From assembly GCF_004345245.1 (NCBI RefSeq), contig NZ_SLUQ01000005.1, forward strand, positions 1 to 64,000: a DNA stretch of 64,000 bases. The letters run 5' to 3'. A program made the position numbers and the translations under genes. Source of the DNA: Rhizobium sp. BK251. Its GTDB lineage: Bacteria; Pseudomonadota; Alphaproteobacteria; Rhizobiales; Rhizobiaceae. This document shows, one piece after another, positions 39,594 through 48,077 of this stretch. Each line of letters opens with the position of its first letter. The first letter of the stretch is position 1. The notes below the pieces were generated by a model, which worked only from the letters and a program-made list of their open reading frames with translations, was not told the origin of the DNA and ran no database searches.

Positions 39594-40646
39594 ATGCCCG
39601 ACGAAATCAACCGCCAACGCCGCCGTTTCTTCGGCGTTGCCGCCATGGCCGTCGCGGCCGTCGAATTTGGCGCAACCGGTGCCGCCCATGCCCAGTCGCC
39701 GCAGGCCTCCCCGGCGCCTATGCCCCCTGTCAGACCCGGGACGAATACGTCCTTCAAGGCGCTGAAGCAGACCAGGGCCGGCGTGCTCGATATCGGCTAC
39801 GCCGAGGCGGGCCCCGCAAATGGGCCCGTTGTGCTGCTGCTGCATGGCTGGCCCTACGACATCTACAGCTTCGCCGACGTCGCGCCGCTGCTCGCTTCGG
39901 CCGGTTATCGGGTGATCGTGCCTTATCTGCGCGGCTTCGGAACGACCCGGTTCCTTGCAACTGATACGCCTCGGAATGGCCAGCAGTCTGCGCCGGCCGC
40001 CGATATGATCGCGCTGATGGACGCGCTCGGCATCGACAAGGCCATCGTCGCCGGCTTTGACTGGGGCGCGCGCACCGCCTGCATCATGGCGGCTCTTTGG
40101 CCCGAGCGCTGCAAGGCGCTGGTGTCGGTCAGCGGCTACCTGATCGGCAGCCGCGCAGCCAACAAGAAGCCGCTGCCGCCGAAAGCCGAGCTCGCCTGGT
40201 GGTATCAGTTCTATTTCGCGACCCAACGGGGAGAGCTTGGCTACCGGGAAAATACGCGGGAATTCGCAAGGTTGATCTGGCAAACGGCATCGCCGAAATG
40301 GAATTTCGACGACGCGACGTTCGACCGCTCGGCAAAGGCCCTCGACAATCCCGATCACGCCGAAATCACCATCCATAACTATCGCTGGAGGCTCGGTCTC
40401 GCTGAAGGCGAAGCGCGTTATGATGCCTACGAGGAGAAGCTTGCCGGTGGGCCAATGATCTCGGTGCCGACGATCACGATGGAGGGTGACGCCAACGGAG
40501 CAGCTCATCCTGACCCCTCCTCCTATGCGGGCAAGTTCTCGGGAAAATACGAGCACCGGACGATTACCGGCGGCATCGGCCACAATCTGCCGCAAGAGGC
40601 GCCCCAGGCATTTGCGCAGGCGGTTCTGGACGCAGCGCGGTTCTAG
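39594..40646 (+). CDS. Tat-exported alpha/beta hydrolase (dehalogenase/epoxide hydrolase-like)
   Basis: A 350-aa protein. The N-terminus has a twin-arginine signal (NRQRRRFFGVAAMAVAAVEF) with cleavage probable after AHA at about 33. The oxyanion segment is HGWPYD (84-89) and the nucleophile is Asp156 in GFDWGAR, as in haloalkane dehalogenases and epoxide hydrolases; the catalytic His is His330 (GGIGHNLP). It acts in the periplasm on an unknown substrate. AGGAGAG precedes the ATG. A two-component pair follows 110 bases downstream. Confidence 0.9.
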   Translation: MPDEINRQRRRFFGVAAMAVAAVEFGATGAAHAQSPQASPAPMPPVRPGTNTSFKALKQTRAGVLDIGYAEAGPANGPVVLLLHGWPYDIYSFADVAPLLASAGYRVIVPYLRGFGTTRFLATDTPRNGQQSAPAADMIALMDALGIDKAIVAGFDWGARTACIMAALWPERCKALVSVSGYLIGSRAANKKPLPPKAELAWWYQFYFATQRGELGYRENTREFARLIWQTASPKWNFDDATFDRSAKALDNPDHAEITIHNYRWRLGLAEGEARYDAYEEKLAGGPMISVPTITMEGDANGAAHPDPSSYAGKFSGKYEHRTITGGIGHNLPQEAPQAFAQAVLDAARF

Positions 40647-40757
40647 CGGCCAGCGGCTGCTGCGGGGACATTTCTCTGCTTCGCGGCGGCCGGATCAGCG
40701 TCTAAGAATGGCAGGCGGTGCATTCGCGATATGGAAAGAGGATCCAGGGGCCGAGAG

Positions 40758-41498
40758 ATGGAGCATGTCGACCATATACTGATCGTCGATGACGACCGCG
40801 AAATCCGCGAACTGGTGTCGAGCTATCTGACGAAGAACGGCCTGAAGGCGACCGTCGCCGCGGATGGCCGCCAGATGCGCAGCTTCCTGGAGGCAAATTC
40901 CGTCGACCTGATCGTGCTCGACGTGATGATGCCGGGCGACGACGGGCTGGTGCTCTGCCGCGAACTGCGCGCCGGCAAGCATAAGGCGACGCCGATCCTG
41001 ATGCTGACCGCGCGAAGCGACGAAATGGACAGGATCATCGGGCTCGAGATGGGGGCGGACGACTATCTGCCGAAGCCGTTTGCCGCCAGGGAGCTGCTCG
41101 CGCGCATCAAGGCGGTGCTGCGGCGGACGCGCATGCTGCCGCCGAACCTTCAGGTCAGCGAGGCCGGCCAGTTGCTGACCTTCGGCGACTGGCGGCTCGA
41201 TACGGTTGCCCGCCACCTTCTCGACAAGGAGGGGGTTGCGGTTGCCTTGAGCGGAGCCGAATACCGACTGCTGCGCGTCTTCATCGACCATCCGCAGCGC
41301 GTGCTCAACCGCGACCAACTGCTCAATCTGACGCAAGGGCGTGACGCCGAACTCTTCGATCGCTCCATCGACCTGCTTGTGAGCCGGCTCAGGCAGCGGC
41401 TGGGGGACGATGCGCGCGAGCCAATGTATATCAAGACGGTGCGCAGCGAAGGATACGTCTTCTCCGTTCCGGTCGAGATCTCGGAGCCGCGCCGATGA
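40758..41498 (+). CDS. OmpR-family response regulator
   Basis: A 246-aa regulator: receiver domain at 5-120 with acidic pair Asp11/12, phosphoacceptor Asp55 (IVLDVMMPG) and Lys in LPKPF; winged helix at about 145-238 (RDAELFDRSIDLLVSRLRQR, then IKTVRSEGYVF). The start at 40758 is preferred (GGGG 8 bases upstream); an in-frame ATG nine codons earlier lacks a ribosome site. Its stop overlaps the kinase start (ATGA). Confidence 0.93.
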   Translation: MEHVDHILIVDDDREIRELVSSYLTKNGLKATVAADGRQMRSFLEANSVDLIVLDVMMPGDDGLVLCRELRAGKHKATPILMLTARSDEMDRIIGLEMGADDYLPKPFAARELLARIKAVLRRTRMLPPNLQVSEAGQLLTFGDWRLDTVARHLLDKEGVAVALSGAEYRLLRVFIDHPQRVLNRDQLLNLTQGRDAELFDRSIDLLVSRLRQRLGDDAREPMYIKTVRSEGYVFSVPVEISEPRR

Positions 41499-42814
41499 GC
41501 GCAGGCGCCAAGGCCCATCTGCGGCGGCTCTGGCCGAGCACCCTGCGTGTCCGGCTCTTCTTCATCCTCCTGGTGGGGCTCGCCGTCGCCTACGGGTTGT
41601 CCTTCACGGTCCTCTATGTCGAACGCTACATGTCGGCCAAGGCGGTGATGCTCGGCACGCTCGAGAGCGATTTGGCAACGTCGATCGCCATTCTCGACCG
41701 GCTTCCGGCGAGTGAACGGCCGGAATGGCTCGAGCGACTGAGCCGCGGCGCTTATCATTTCGTGCTCGGCCCTGGTCTGCCCGGTGTGCCGGATACGTCG
41801 GGACGAGGATCGGAGATTGCCGGAAAGATCGAAGAGGCGGTCGGGCATCGCTTTCCGCTCACCGTCGTGGCAATACCCGGCGAAACGGAAAGACTTCAGG
41901 CGCACCTGACCTTGAGCGACGGCAACCCGCTGACGATCGATGTGACACCGCGAGGTGTCATGCCGATAGCGGGATGGCTGCCCTATGTATTTGCGATCCA
42001 GATGATGCTTCTGGTGCTTTGCACCTGGCTCGCCGTGCGCCAGGCGATCCGCCCGTTGACTCATTTCGCGGCTGCGGCCGATGCCCTGGATCCGGAGCGG
42101 AAAGGCCCGGCACTGAGCGAGGAGGGGCCTAGCGAGATTGCGCACGCCGCAAGGGCCTTCAACGCTATGCGAGAGCGAATTCGACAGTATCTCGACGAGC
42201 GCGTTCAGATCCTGGCGGCGATATCCCACGACCTGCAGACGCCGATCACCCGCATGCGCCTGCGGGCCGACGTGGCCGATGACTCGGCGGAAAAGGATAA
42301 ACTCCTGCTGGACCTCGCCGAAATTGAGCGTCTCGTCCAGGATGGTATAGCTTATGCGCGAAGTGCGCACGGCAACGGCGAAAAGTTTTCCCGCATAGAC
42401 CTCGCATCCTTCATCGACAGCCTCTCCTACGACTATCAGGACACGGGGAAACCTGTCTCGGTAGTCAGCACGATCGCCGGCACCGTTTCCACCAAGCCGC
42501 ATGCGCTTCGGCGCATCCTGTCGAATTTCATCGACAATGCTCTCAAGTTCGCCGGCGCCGCGGAAATCGGCGTCGAGCGCAGGGAGCAGGATATCGTCAT
42601 CACCGTCATGGATCGCGGCCCCGGTATTCCGGAAGACCTGCTCCAGGCGGCCATGCAGCCCTTCTTCAGGCTGGAGCAATCCCGCAACCGCGAAACCGGG
42701 GGGACGGGGCTGGGGCTGGCGATCGCACAGCAGTTGACGACTGCGATCGGCGGATCGCTCAAGCTCTACAATCGCAGAGGCGGCGGGCTGGCGGCGGAGA
42801 TCACCATTCGCTGA
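41495..42814 (+). CDS. Sensor histidine kinase (HAMP type)
   Basis: A 439-aa inner-membrane kinase. Two membrane segments (about 22-45 and 163-182) flank a short periplasmic domain of roughly 115 residues. HAMP linker, then His245 in AAISHDLQTPITRMRLR, and an ATPase domain with NALKFA, DRGPGIP and TGLGLAIAQQL. It pairs with the preceding regulator. The periplasmic domain gives no clue to the signal. Confidence 0.93.
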   Translation: MSAGAKAHLRRLWPSTLRVRLFFILLVGLAVAYGLSFTVLYVERYMSAKAVMLGTLESDLATSIAILDRLPASERPEWLERLSRGAYHFVLGPGLPGVPDTSGRGSEIAGKIEEAVGHRFPLTVVAIPGETERLQAHLTLSDGNPLTIDVTPRGVMPIAGWLPYVFAIQMMLLVLCTWLAVRQAIRPLTHFAAAADALDPERKGPALSEEGPSEIAHAARAFNAMRERIRQYLDERVQILAAISHDLQTPITRMRLRADVADDSAEKDKLLLDLAEIERLVQDGIAYARSAHGNGEKFSRIDLASFIDSLSYDYQDTGKPVSVVSTIAGTVSTKPHALRRILSNFIDNALKFAGAAEIGVERREQDIVITVMDRGPGIPEDLLQAAMQPFFRLEQSRNRETGGTGLGLAIAQQLTTAIGGSLKLYNRRGGGLAAEITIR

Positions 42815-42988
42815 CGTAAATCCCGTTTGTTTTCAAGGCGACGCCGCCCGCAATGATGTCTCGTCTCGCGGGCACTACGCTTTGTTACACTTCGGGCGAT
42901 TTCGGAAACACGCAGGATACGTCGGGCGGCCAACTCTCAGATCGCCAACGCACATGACGTGGCGCGTGCCGCGTCGAAGGAGGATCGA

Positions 42989-43165
42989 ATGAAACTGCTA
43001 ATCATCTGCATGCTTGGCGCGGCCGTCTTCGCCGCGCCCTGTGTCTACGACGTGGCCTCGCGAGAGCCGTCGCCACTGGCGGGTCTTGTCGCTGCCTCCT
43101 CCGGTCCCTATGCATTTCAGCCGGAGGCACGGCTGCGACCCCATTCCGGCCTGCCTTCGCAGTAA
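42989..43165 (+). CDS. Small secreted or membrane-anchored protein
   Basis: A 58-aa protein of unknown function. The first 17 residues (MKLLIICMLGAAVFAAP) are a good signal or anchor, followed by CVYDVASREPSP; the mature part would be about 40 residues, proline- and alanine-rich. A near-perfect AGGAGG lies 5 bases before the ATG, the reason I regard it as real. It sits between the two-component genes and the GST gene, same strand. Confidence 0.6.
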   Translation: MKLLIICMLGAAVFAAPCVYDVASREPSPLAGLVAASSGPYAFQPEARLRPHSGLPSQ

Positions 43166-43196
43166 CGTCTAGTCTGAAGCCGCCACGGAGAAAGTG

Positions 43197-43832
43197 ATGA
43201 AGCTCTACCTGAACGAAATTTCCTCGGCGACATCGCGCGTCCGCATTGCCCTTGCCCTGAAGGAGCTGACGGTGGAAGTGCAGTCGGTGGGTATCCTTGG
43301 CGCAGAGGCGGAAAGTCGCCAGGCGGCCTATCGAAACATCAATCCGCAGGGGCTGGTGCCGGCACTGTTGACCGACAATGGGGTGCTTGTCACCCAGTCG
43401 CTGGCCATCATCGAGTATCTCGATGAACTCCAGCCCGAGCCGGCGCTGCTGCCGCGGACACTCGAAGAGCGAGCGCAGGCACGTTCGATTGCGCTTGCCA
43501 TCGCCTCCGAGATCCACGCGTTCGTGACGCCTCGCATTGCCTTGCATCTCGGTGCGAGCTTCGGGGCCGACGCCGATACCATTGCCGGATGGAACCGGCA
43601 CTGGATCAAAGAGGGTATGGCTGCGGTCGAGCATCGGATCGCCGGTGGCCGGCGTGGCGACTTTGCCGTCGGAGACCAGCCTTCCGTCGCTGATATCTTC
43701 CTGTTTCCGCAGTCTGTCTCCGCCCGTCGCCTTGGTCTCGACTTGGCCCAATGGCCGAATATCGCGGAAATCGTAACTAATCTCGAGGCGATCCCAGCCT
43801 TCGCCGAAAACGCGCCGGCACCGAGGAAATAG
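43197..43832 (+). CDS. Zeta-class glutathione S-transferase / maleylacetoacetate isomerase-like
   Basis: A 211-aa GST fold: thioredoxin-like N-domain with SSATSRVRIALALK (the zeta class Ser-Ser region), NPQGLVPALLTDNG, and TQSLAIIEYLDE; helical C-domain with GDQPSVADIFLFPQ. Zeta enzymes isomerise maleylacetoacetate or maleylpyruvate using glutathione. Homogentisate or gentisate genes are not nearby, so the physiological substrate is open. ATG at 43197 with GGAG 6 bases upstream; a GTG one codon earlier is possible. Confidence 0.88.
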   Translation: MKLYLNEISSATSRVRIALALKELTVEVQSVGILGAEAESRQAAYRNINPQGLVPALLTDNGVLVTQSLAIIEYLDELQPEPALLPRTLEERAQARSIALAIASEIHAFVTPRIALHLGASFGADADTIAGWNRHWIKEGMAAVEHRIAGGRRGDFAVGDQPSVADIFLFPQSVSARRLGLDLAQWPNIAEIVTNLEAIPAFAENAPAPRK

Positions 43833-43842
43833 CCCGATGGGC

Positions 43843-43866
43843 GCGACCGCTATCGGCTGCGGTCGC
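43843..43866 (+). terminator. Hairpin after the GST gene
   Basis: A perfect 8-bp stem (GCGACCGC at 43843-43850, GCGGTCGC at 43859-43866) with an 8-base loop, 10 bases after the GST stop codon. It lacks a T-run; it may be a weak bidirectional terminator between convergent genes. Confidence 0.45.
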
Positions 43867-43929
43867 ATCAATCTGGCGGAGGAGGTCAAACCGGAGCGAG
43901 AATCGGCGGCTCCGATCGACTTTCGGCGA

Positions 43930-44898
43930 TCACGGGATGAGCAGCAGCTTTCCGGTGGTTGCGCGGCTCTCCATCGCCGCATGCGCCGCCGCCGCTTCGG
44001 CGAGGGGGTATGTGGCTCCAATCCTGACCTTCAGCGAACCATCCTCGATCCAGTCGAACAGCTGTTTGGTATGGGCGCGGAGCAATGCGGGCGTGTGGAT
44101 GTGGTCCAGGAAGACGGCATAGCCGAGCTTGATGCTCTTCGGCAGGCTCATGATGTCAAGCGGTCCCGGGCCGCCCAGCACGGGGCCATACCAGCAGAAG
44201 GTTCCACAGCGGCGCAGGGCATCGAGGGAGCCCTGGAACGTCTTCGGGCCCGAACCGTCATAGACCACATGGACGCCCTCGCCGCCGCTCAGGCGGATCG
44301 CCTCTTCGGCGAAGTTTCCTTCGGCATCGACGATAACGTGATCGGCGCCTGCTTCCTTCGCCACGGCAACCTTCTCGGCCGATGAAACGCGGCCGATGAC
44401 GTTGCCACCTCTGAGCTTGATGATTTGCGTCATGAGCAGGCCGAGGCCACCTGCGGCGGCGTGCACGAGCGCGATATCGCCGCGCTGCACGGGGTAGAAA
44501 TCGGTTGTGAAGTGGCTGGCGGTAAGGCCCTGCATCATGACGGCTGCAGCGGTTCGATCGTCGATCGCATCCGGTATGCGTACGAGCGCACTCGCTGGAA
44601 TCGCCAGCCGTTCCGCATAGCTGCCAGGCGCATAGACCCAGGAGACACGTTCCCCGAGCCTTACGCTATTGACGCCATCTCCAACAGCGATGACGCGGCC
44701 GGCTCCCTCGACGCCAAGGACCTTTGGGTTCGGCATGTCGGCCCAGATAAGACCGCGGCGCGCGCCGATATCCATGAAGTTCACTCCGGCCGCCGCGATC
44801 TCCACGACAACCTCGCCCGGCCCTGCGACGGGATCGGGCAGCTCGGCCAACTCCATGACATCAGGGGCGCCAGGCCCGTTCATTACAATGCTTCTCAT
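43930..44898 (-). CDS. Quinone oxidoreductase (zinc-free MDR family)
   Basis: A 322-aa medium-chain reductase of the NADPH:quinone oxidoreductase type: N-terminal GroES-like fold (VEIAAAGVNFMDIGARRGL) without zinc ligands, cofactor fold AAAGGLGLLMTQIIK, and DGSGPKTFQ. It reduces quinones or enones with NADPH. The ATG follows AGGAG. A near-perfect palindrome lies 16 bases upstream, which predicts repressor control. Confidence 0.92.
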   Translation of the reverse strand: MRSIVMNGPGAPDVMELAELPDPVAGPGEVVVEIAAAGVNFMDIGARRGLIWADMPNPKVLGVEGAGRVIAVGDGVNSVRLGERVSWVYAPGSYAERLAIPASALVRIPDAIDDRTAAAVMMQGLTASHFTTDFYPVQRGDIALVHAAAGGLGLLMTQIIKLRGGNVIGRVSSAEKVAVAKEAGADHVIVDAEGNFAEEAIRLSGGEGVHVVYDGSGPKTFQGSLDALRRCGTFCWYGPVLGGPGPLDIMSLPKSIKLGYAVFLDHIHTPALLRAHTKQLFDWIEDGSLKVRIGATYPLAEAAAAHAAMESRATTGKLLLIP

Positions 44899-44913
44899 AA
44901 CGCTTCTCCTGTG

Positions 44914-44935
44914 TTTTAGACTGAATAGTCCAAAA
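44914..44935 (-). promoter_or_regulatory. Palindromic operator of the quinone oxidoreductase gene
   Basis: TTTTAGACT (44914-44922), four-base spacer, AGTCCAAAA (44927-44935): 9-bp arms with one mismatch. It sits 16-37 bases before the start codon, where bound TetR- or HxlR-type repressor would block transcription. No matching regulator gene is adjacent. Confidence 0.6.
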
Positions 44936-45248
44936 TTATGCCCAAGGAAAGAGCCAACCGCTCACAGCCGTAGCCACGAGCTGCTTTCTCCATGAATCCG
45001 AAAAAAACCGCAGAAGTCTTCTAGTCCAAATCCGCTGAAGAGCGCTTAGCTGACACAAGCGAAAGCGATGAACCGACATTCGCAAGGCTGGAGCTGCCAG
45101 ATCGACCAGTGAACCATATTGAAGGCAGCTTTCTTGCCGCCGGCCACGGAAGAACGGCGGTGTCGGGAGTGGATTGCGCTCTACCGAGTCGTGAAGGCGA
45201 TCGCAGGTCGCCGTCCACACGCTTGCTATTCATGAAATGAGGTGAGTC
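44936..45248. other. Divergent intergenic region
   Basis: About 310 bases between the quinone oxidoreductase (minus) and the second response regulator (plus). No gene; holds the promoter of the two-component operon. Confidence 0.4.
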
Positions 45249-45905
45249 ATGCGCGTACTGCTTGTCGAAGATGATCAAATCCTCGGCTCGACGTTGAAGA
45301 GAGCGCTGGAGAAGCATGCCTACGGCATCGATTGGATGCGGGATGGGCAATCGGCGCTGCTGTGCCTGGAGACCCTTCATTTCGGTGCGGTCGTCCTGGA
45401 CATCAACCTCCCGCAGCTAAGCGGCATGGACGTGCTGAGGGGCCTGCGCGAGAGAGGCGACCACGTGCCCGTGCTGTTGCTGACTGCGCTCGATACGGTG
45501 CGCCAGAAGGTCGCGGCACTTGATGAAGGCGCCGACGACTACATGGTCAAGCCGTTCGATCTGGACGAGCTGCTGGCCAGGCTGAGGGCCGTCATCCGCC
45601 GCCGCGAAGGTCGAACGGAGACGGTCCTGAAATGTGGAAGCGTCGAAGTGGATCCGTCCGCCATGGTCGTGCGCAAGGACGGTATACAGATCCACACGAC
45701 TGCGAAGGAGTTTCACATGCTCAAGCTGCTGATGGAGCGCAGTGGCCGGTATGTGACGAAGAGCGACATCGAGTACGCGCTCTATGACGCCAATAGCGGG
45801 GTGGAAAGCAACACCACCGAGGTCACCATCTACAATCTTCGCAAGAAGCTCGGGACCGAGTTCATCAAGTCGATCCGGGGCGTCGGCTACCTGATCGAGC
45901 GATGA
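45249..45905 (+). CDS. PmrA/QseB-like response regulator
   Basis: A 218-aa OmpR-family regulator: receiver 1-115 with Asp51 (VVLDINLPQ) and VKPFDL; winged helix to the end with ESNTTEVTIYNLRKKL and IRGVGYLI. Residue pattern fits the PmrA/QseB/TctD group. The ATG follows GAGGTGA. The stop overlaps the kinase ATG. It is likely to control the eight-gene operon that begins at 47375. Confidence 0.93.
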   Translation: MRVLLVEDDQILGSTLKRALEKHAYGIDWMRDGQSALLCLETLHFGAVVLDINLPQLSGMDVLRGLRERGDHVPVLLLTALDTVRQKVAALDEGADDYMVKPFDLDELLARLRAVIRRREGRTETVLKCGSVEVDPSAMVVRKDGIQIHTTAKEFHMLKLLMERSGRYVTKSDIEYALYDANSGVESNTTEVTIYNLRKKLGTEFIKSIRGVGYLIER

Positions 45906-47281
45906 TCAATTCGACACTGACGCGCCGGCTTTTCTTCCGGGTGGCGCCTGTCGTGGCAGTCACGATCGCGCTAATCGCGGTCTTTGCGTTCAACAGCGCG
46001 ACGCGCGAGATCAACAAGATCTACGACGCCCAGCTCGTCAATGATACGGACGTTCTTCTGGCTTTGCTGCGCCGCTCGCTCGAAAGGCCGAACGGTCATG
46101 TCCCGCGCGAAATTCCGGATATCGACTTCACCACGGGCAATGAGGCAGCGTTGAGTCCTGACGCTGACGAGTACGCGGATGCCCATATGTTTCGCGGCTG
46201 GGTCAACGGGCACGTCGCCGTATACAGCAACAATGCACCATTGGAAAACTTCCCCGAGCAGAAGGCAGGCTTTACGACTGTACCCTACAAGGGGGATATG
46301 TGGAGGATCTATTCCGCTCCTCTGCCGAATACGGCGATCACGATGGAGGTGGGCGAAAAGGTCTCGGTTCGCGAGAAGCTCGTCGCCAATATCCTGCTCA
46401 ATCTGTTCTTCCCGCTGGTCGCGCTCGTTCCGATCATCGGCTTTCTGATATGGCTCGGCATCAACAATGGCCTCAGCACCATCCGCGGACTGGTGCGCCA
46501 CATACGCAGCCGTTCGCCTGACGATCTCTCGGCAATTCCCGTGGACGGCCTGCCGCGCGACCTCCTGCCGCTCGGCAATTCGATAAACCACCTTCTCGAC
46601 AAGCTCGCCCACTCGCTGACGCTGGAAAGGCGGTTCTCCGATCTTGCGGCGCACCAGCTTCGCACCCCGCAGGCCGCCATGAAGCTGCTGCTGCAGTTGC
46701 TCGACAGGGCCGACAGCGAAGACGAGCGCCGTGCGATCATTTCAGATCTCGTGCTCAGCAACGAGCACGCCATGCACATGATCGAGCAGTTGCTTCGCCT
46801 GGCACGGGTGAGCCACCACGCAATCGAACTTGCCCCGGTCAATCTCTACGATCTGGCGGCCACGGTGCTTTCACAGTTCGGCAACGTCATCAGCGACCGC
46901 GGAATGGACGTGTCCCTGGAGGGCGACGAGCATGCGTACGTGAAGACCGACGAATTGCTGCTGGCCATGATGTTCAGCAATCTCGTCGACAACGCTCTTA
47001 AGTATACACCCGTCGGGGGGCGGATCGCGGTCGTGGTCGCCTCCGAGCAGGCATCCTGCAGGCTGTCGATCCGCGACAGTGGTCCCGGGATTCCGCCCCA
47101 CCAGTACGACGCGGTTTTTCAACGTTTCTACAGGCTCGATACGCTCGAGACCGAAGGCAGCGGGCTTGGCCTCGCGATCGTCGCTGATATCGCCGATCGC
47201 CTCTCGGCGGCGATTACCCTGGCGACGCCGAGCTGGGGAAACGGACTGCAGATCGATTTGCTGCTGGCGAGAAGCACATAA
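45902..47281 (+). CDS. PmrB/QseC-like sensor histidine kinase
   Basis: A 459-aa kinase: membrane segments at about 10-30 and 166-190, a periplasmic sensor of about 135 residues, HAMP region, phosphoacceptor His251 in AAHQLRTPQAAMKLL and ATPase motifs NALKYT, DSGPGIP, GSGLGLAI. The H-box has Gln where Glu/Asp usually follows His (H-Q-L-R-T-P-Q), a feature shared by some QseC/TctE kinases. It ends 93 bases before the HAD gene. Confidence 0.93.
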   Translation: MINSTLTRRLFFRVAPVVAVTIALIAVFAFNSATREINKIYDAQLVNDTDVLLALLRRSLERPNGHVPREIPDIDFTTGNEAALSPDADEYADAHMFRGWVNGHVAVYSNNAPLENFPEQKAGFTTVPYKGDMWRIYSAPLPNTAITMEVGEKVSVREKLVANILLNLFFPLVALVPIIGFLIWLGINNGLSTIRGLVRHIRSRSPDDLSAIPVDGLPRDLLPLGNSINHLLDKLAHSLTLERRFSDLAAHQLRTPQAAMKLLLQLLDRADSEDERRAIISDLVLSNEHAMHMIEQLLRLARVSHHAIELAPVNLYDLAATVLSQFGNVISDRGMDVSLEGDEHAYVKTDELLLAMMFSNLVDNALKYTPVGGRIAVVVASEQASCRLSIRDSGPGIPPHQYDAVFQRFYRLDTLETEGSGLGLAIVADIADRLSAAITLATPSWGNGLQIDLLLARST

Positions 47282-47374
47282 TAAGCACTTTTCATTTTCG
47301 CTTCATCTCCGCCTCAGGTCGAAATCATCGACGCTTGATAAACAATCTCCCATGATACGGTTTAGGAGCGTTGC

Positions 47375-48058
47375 ATGCGGGTATTTTGTGATTTCGACGG
47401 TACGATTTCCGTCGACGATGCAACGGATGTGGTGTTGTCCCGCTTCGCCAGTTCGGAGTGGCAAGCAATCGAAGGTCAATGGAAGCAAGGGCTGATCGGT
47501 TCGGCCGAATGCATGCGTCGACAGATCGCCCTTATCCGCGCCAGCAAGCGCGAACTCGACGACCTCTTGGACACGGTCCCGATCGATCCCGGCTTCAGCG
47601 ACTTTCTGGATGTCTGCGCGGGCCTCGGCCTGCCGGTGAGCATCGTCAGCGACGGCGTCGACTATTTCATTCATCGCATCCTCGCAAATAACGGCATCGG
47701 TGTCTTGCCGATCATCGCAAACAGGCTGGTCAGCCTGCGGGGCGAGGGCGGCACCGTCTATTCGCTGACTGCTCCCTTCAGCAGCCCCACTTGCACCGCC
47801 GACGCCGGTGTCTGCAAATGTGCGGTCATCGAAGGCACGGCGCGGCAGATTTATATCGGCGATGGCCGCAGCGACTTCTGCGTTTCCGCAAAGGCAAGCA
47901 TCGTCTTTGCCAAGGGAAAACTGGTGGATCACTGCATCGAGCAGGGCATCCCGTTCTACGGCTTTACCGACTTCACCGACCTCCTCCAGACATTCAAGTC
48001 AGTACTGCCCGATATCACCCGGCATGACCACGTCATGTCCTATTCCACCATCGTTTGA
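47375..48058 (+). CDS. HAD-IB phosphatase (MtnX/SerB-like)
   Basis: A 227-aa haloacid dehalogenase-type phosphatase: DFDGTI (6-11) nucleophile motif, SDGVDYF (90s) and GDGRSDFC Mg motif. Cysteine-rich insert (SPTCTADAGVCKC) is unusual and may bind metal. Family members dephosphorylate phosphoserine, phosphosugars or MtnX substrates. AGGAG precedes the ATG. It opens the operon; the aminotransferase starts 19 bases after its stop. A phosphatase then aminotransferase order is seen in serine-like and aminosugar pathways, which is only suggestive. Confidence 0.85.
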   Translation: MRVFCDFDGTISVDDATDVVLSRFASSEWQAIEGQWKQGLIGSAECMRRQIALIRASKRELDDLLDTVPIDPGFSDFLDVCAGLGLPVSIVSDGVDYFIHRILANNGIGVLPIIANRLVSLRGEGGTVYSLTAPFSSPTCTADAGVCKCAVIEGTARQIYIGDGRSDFCVSAKASIVFAKGKLVDHCIEQGIPFYGFTDFTDLLQTFKSVLPDITRHDHVMSYSTIV

Positions 48059-48077
48059 CATAGACGAAAGGCGCGCA

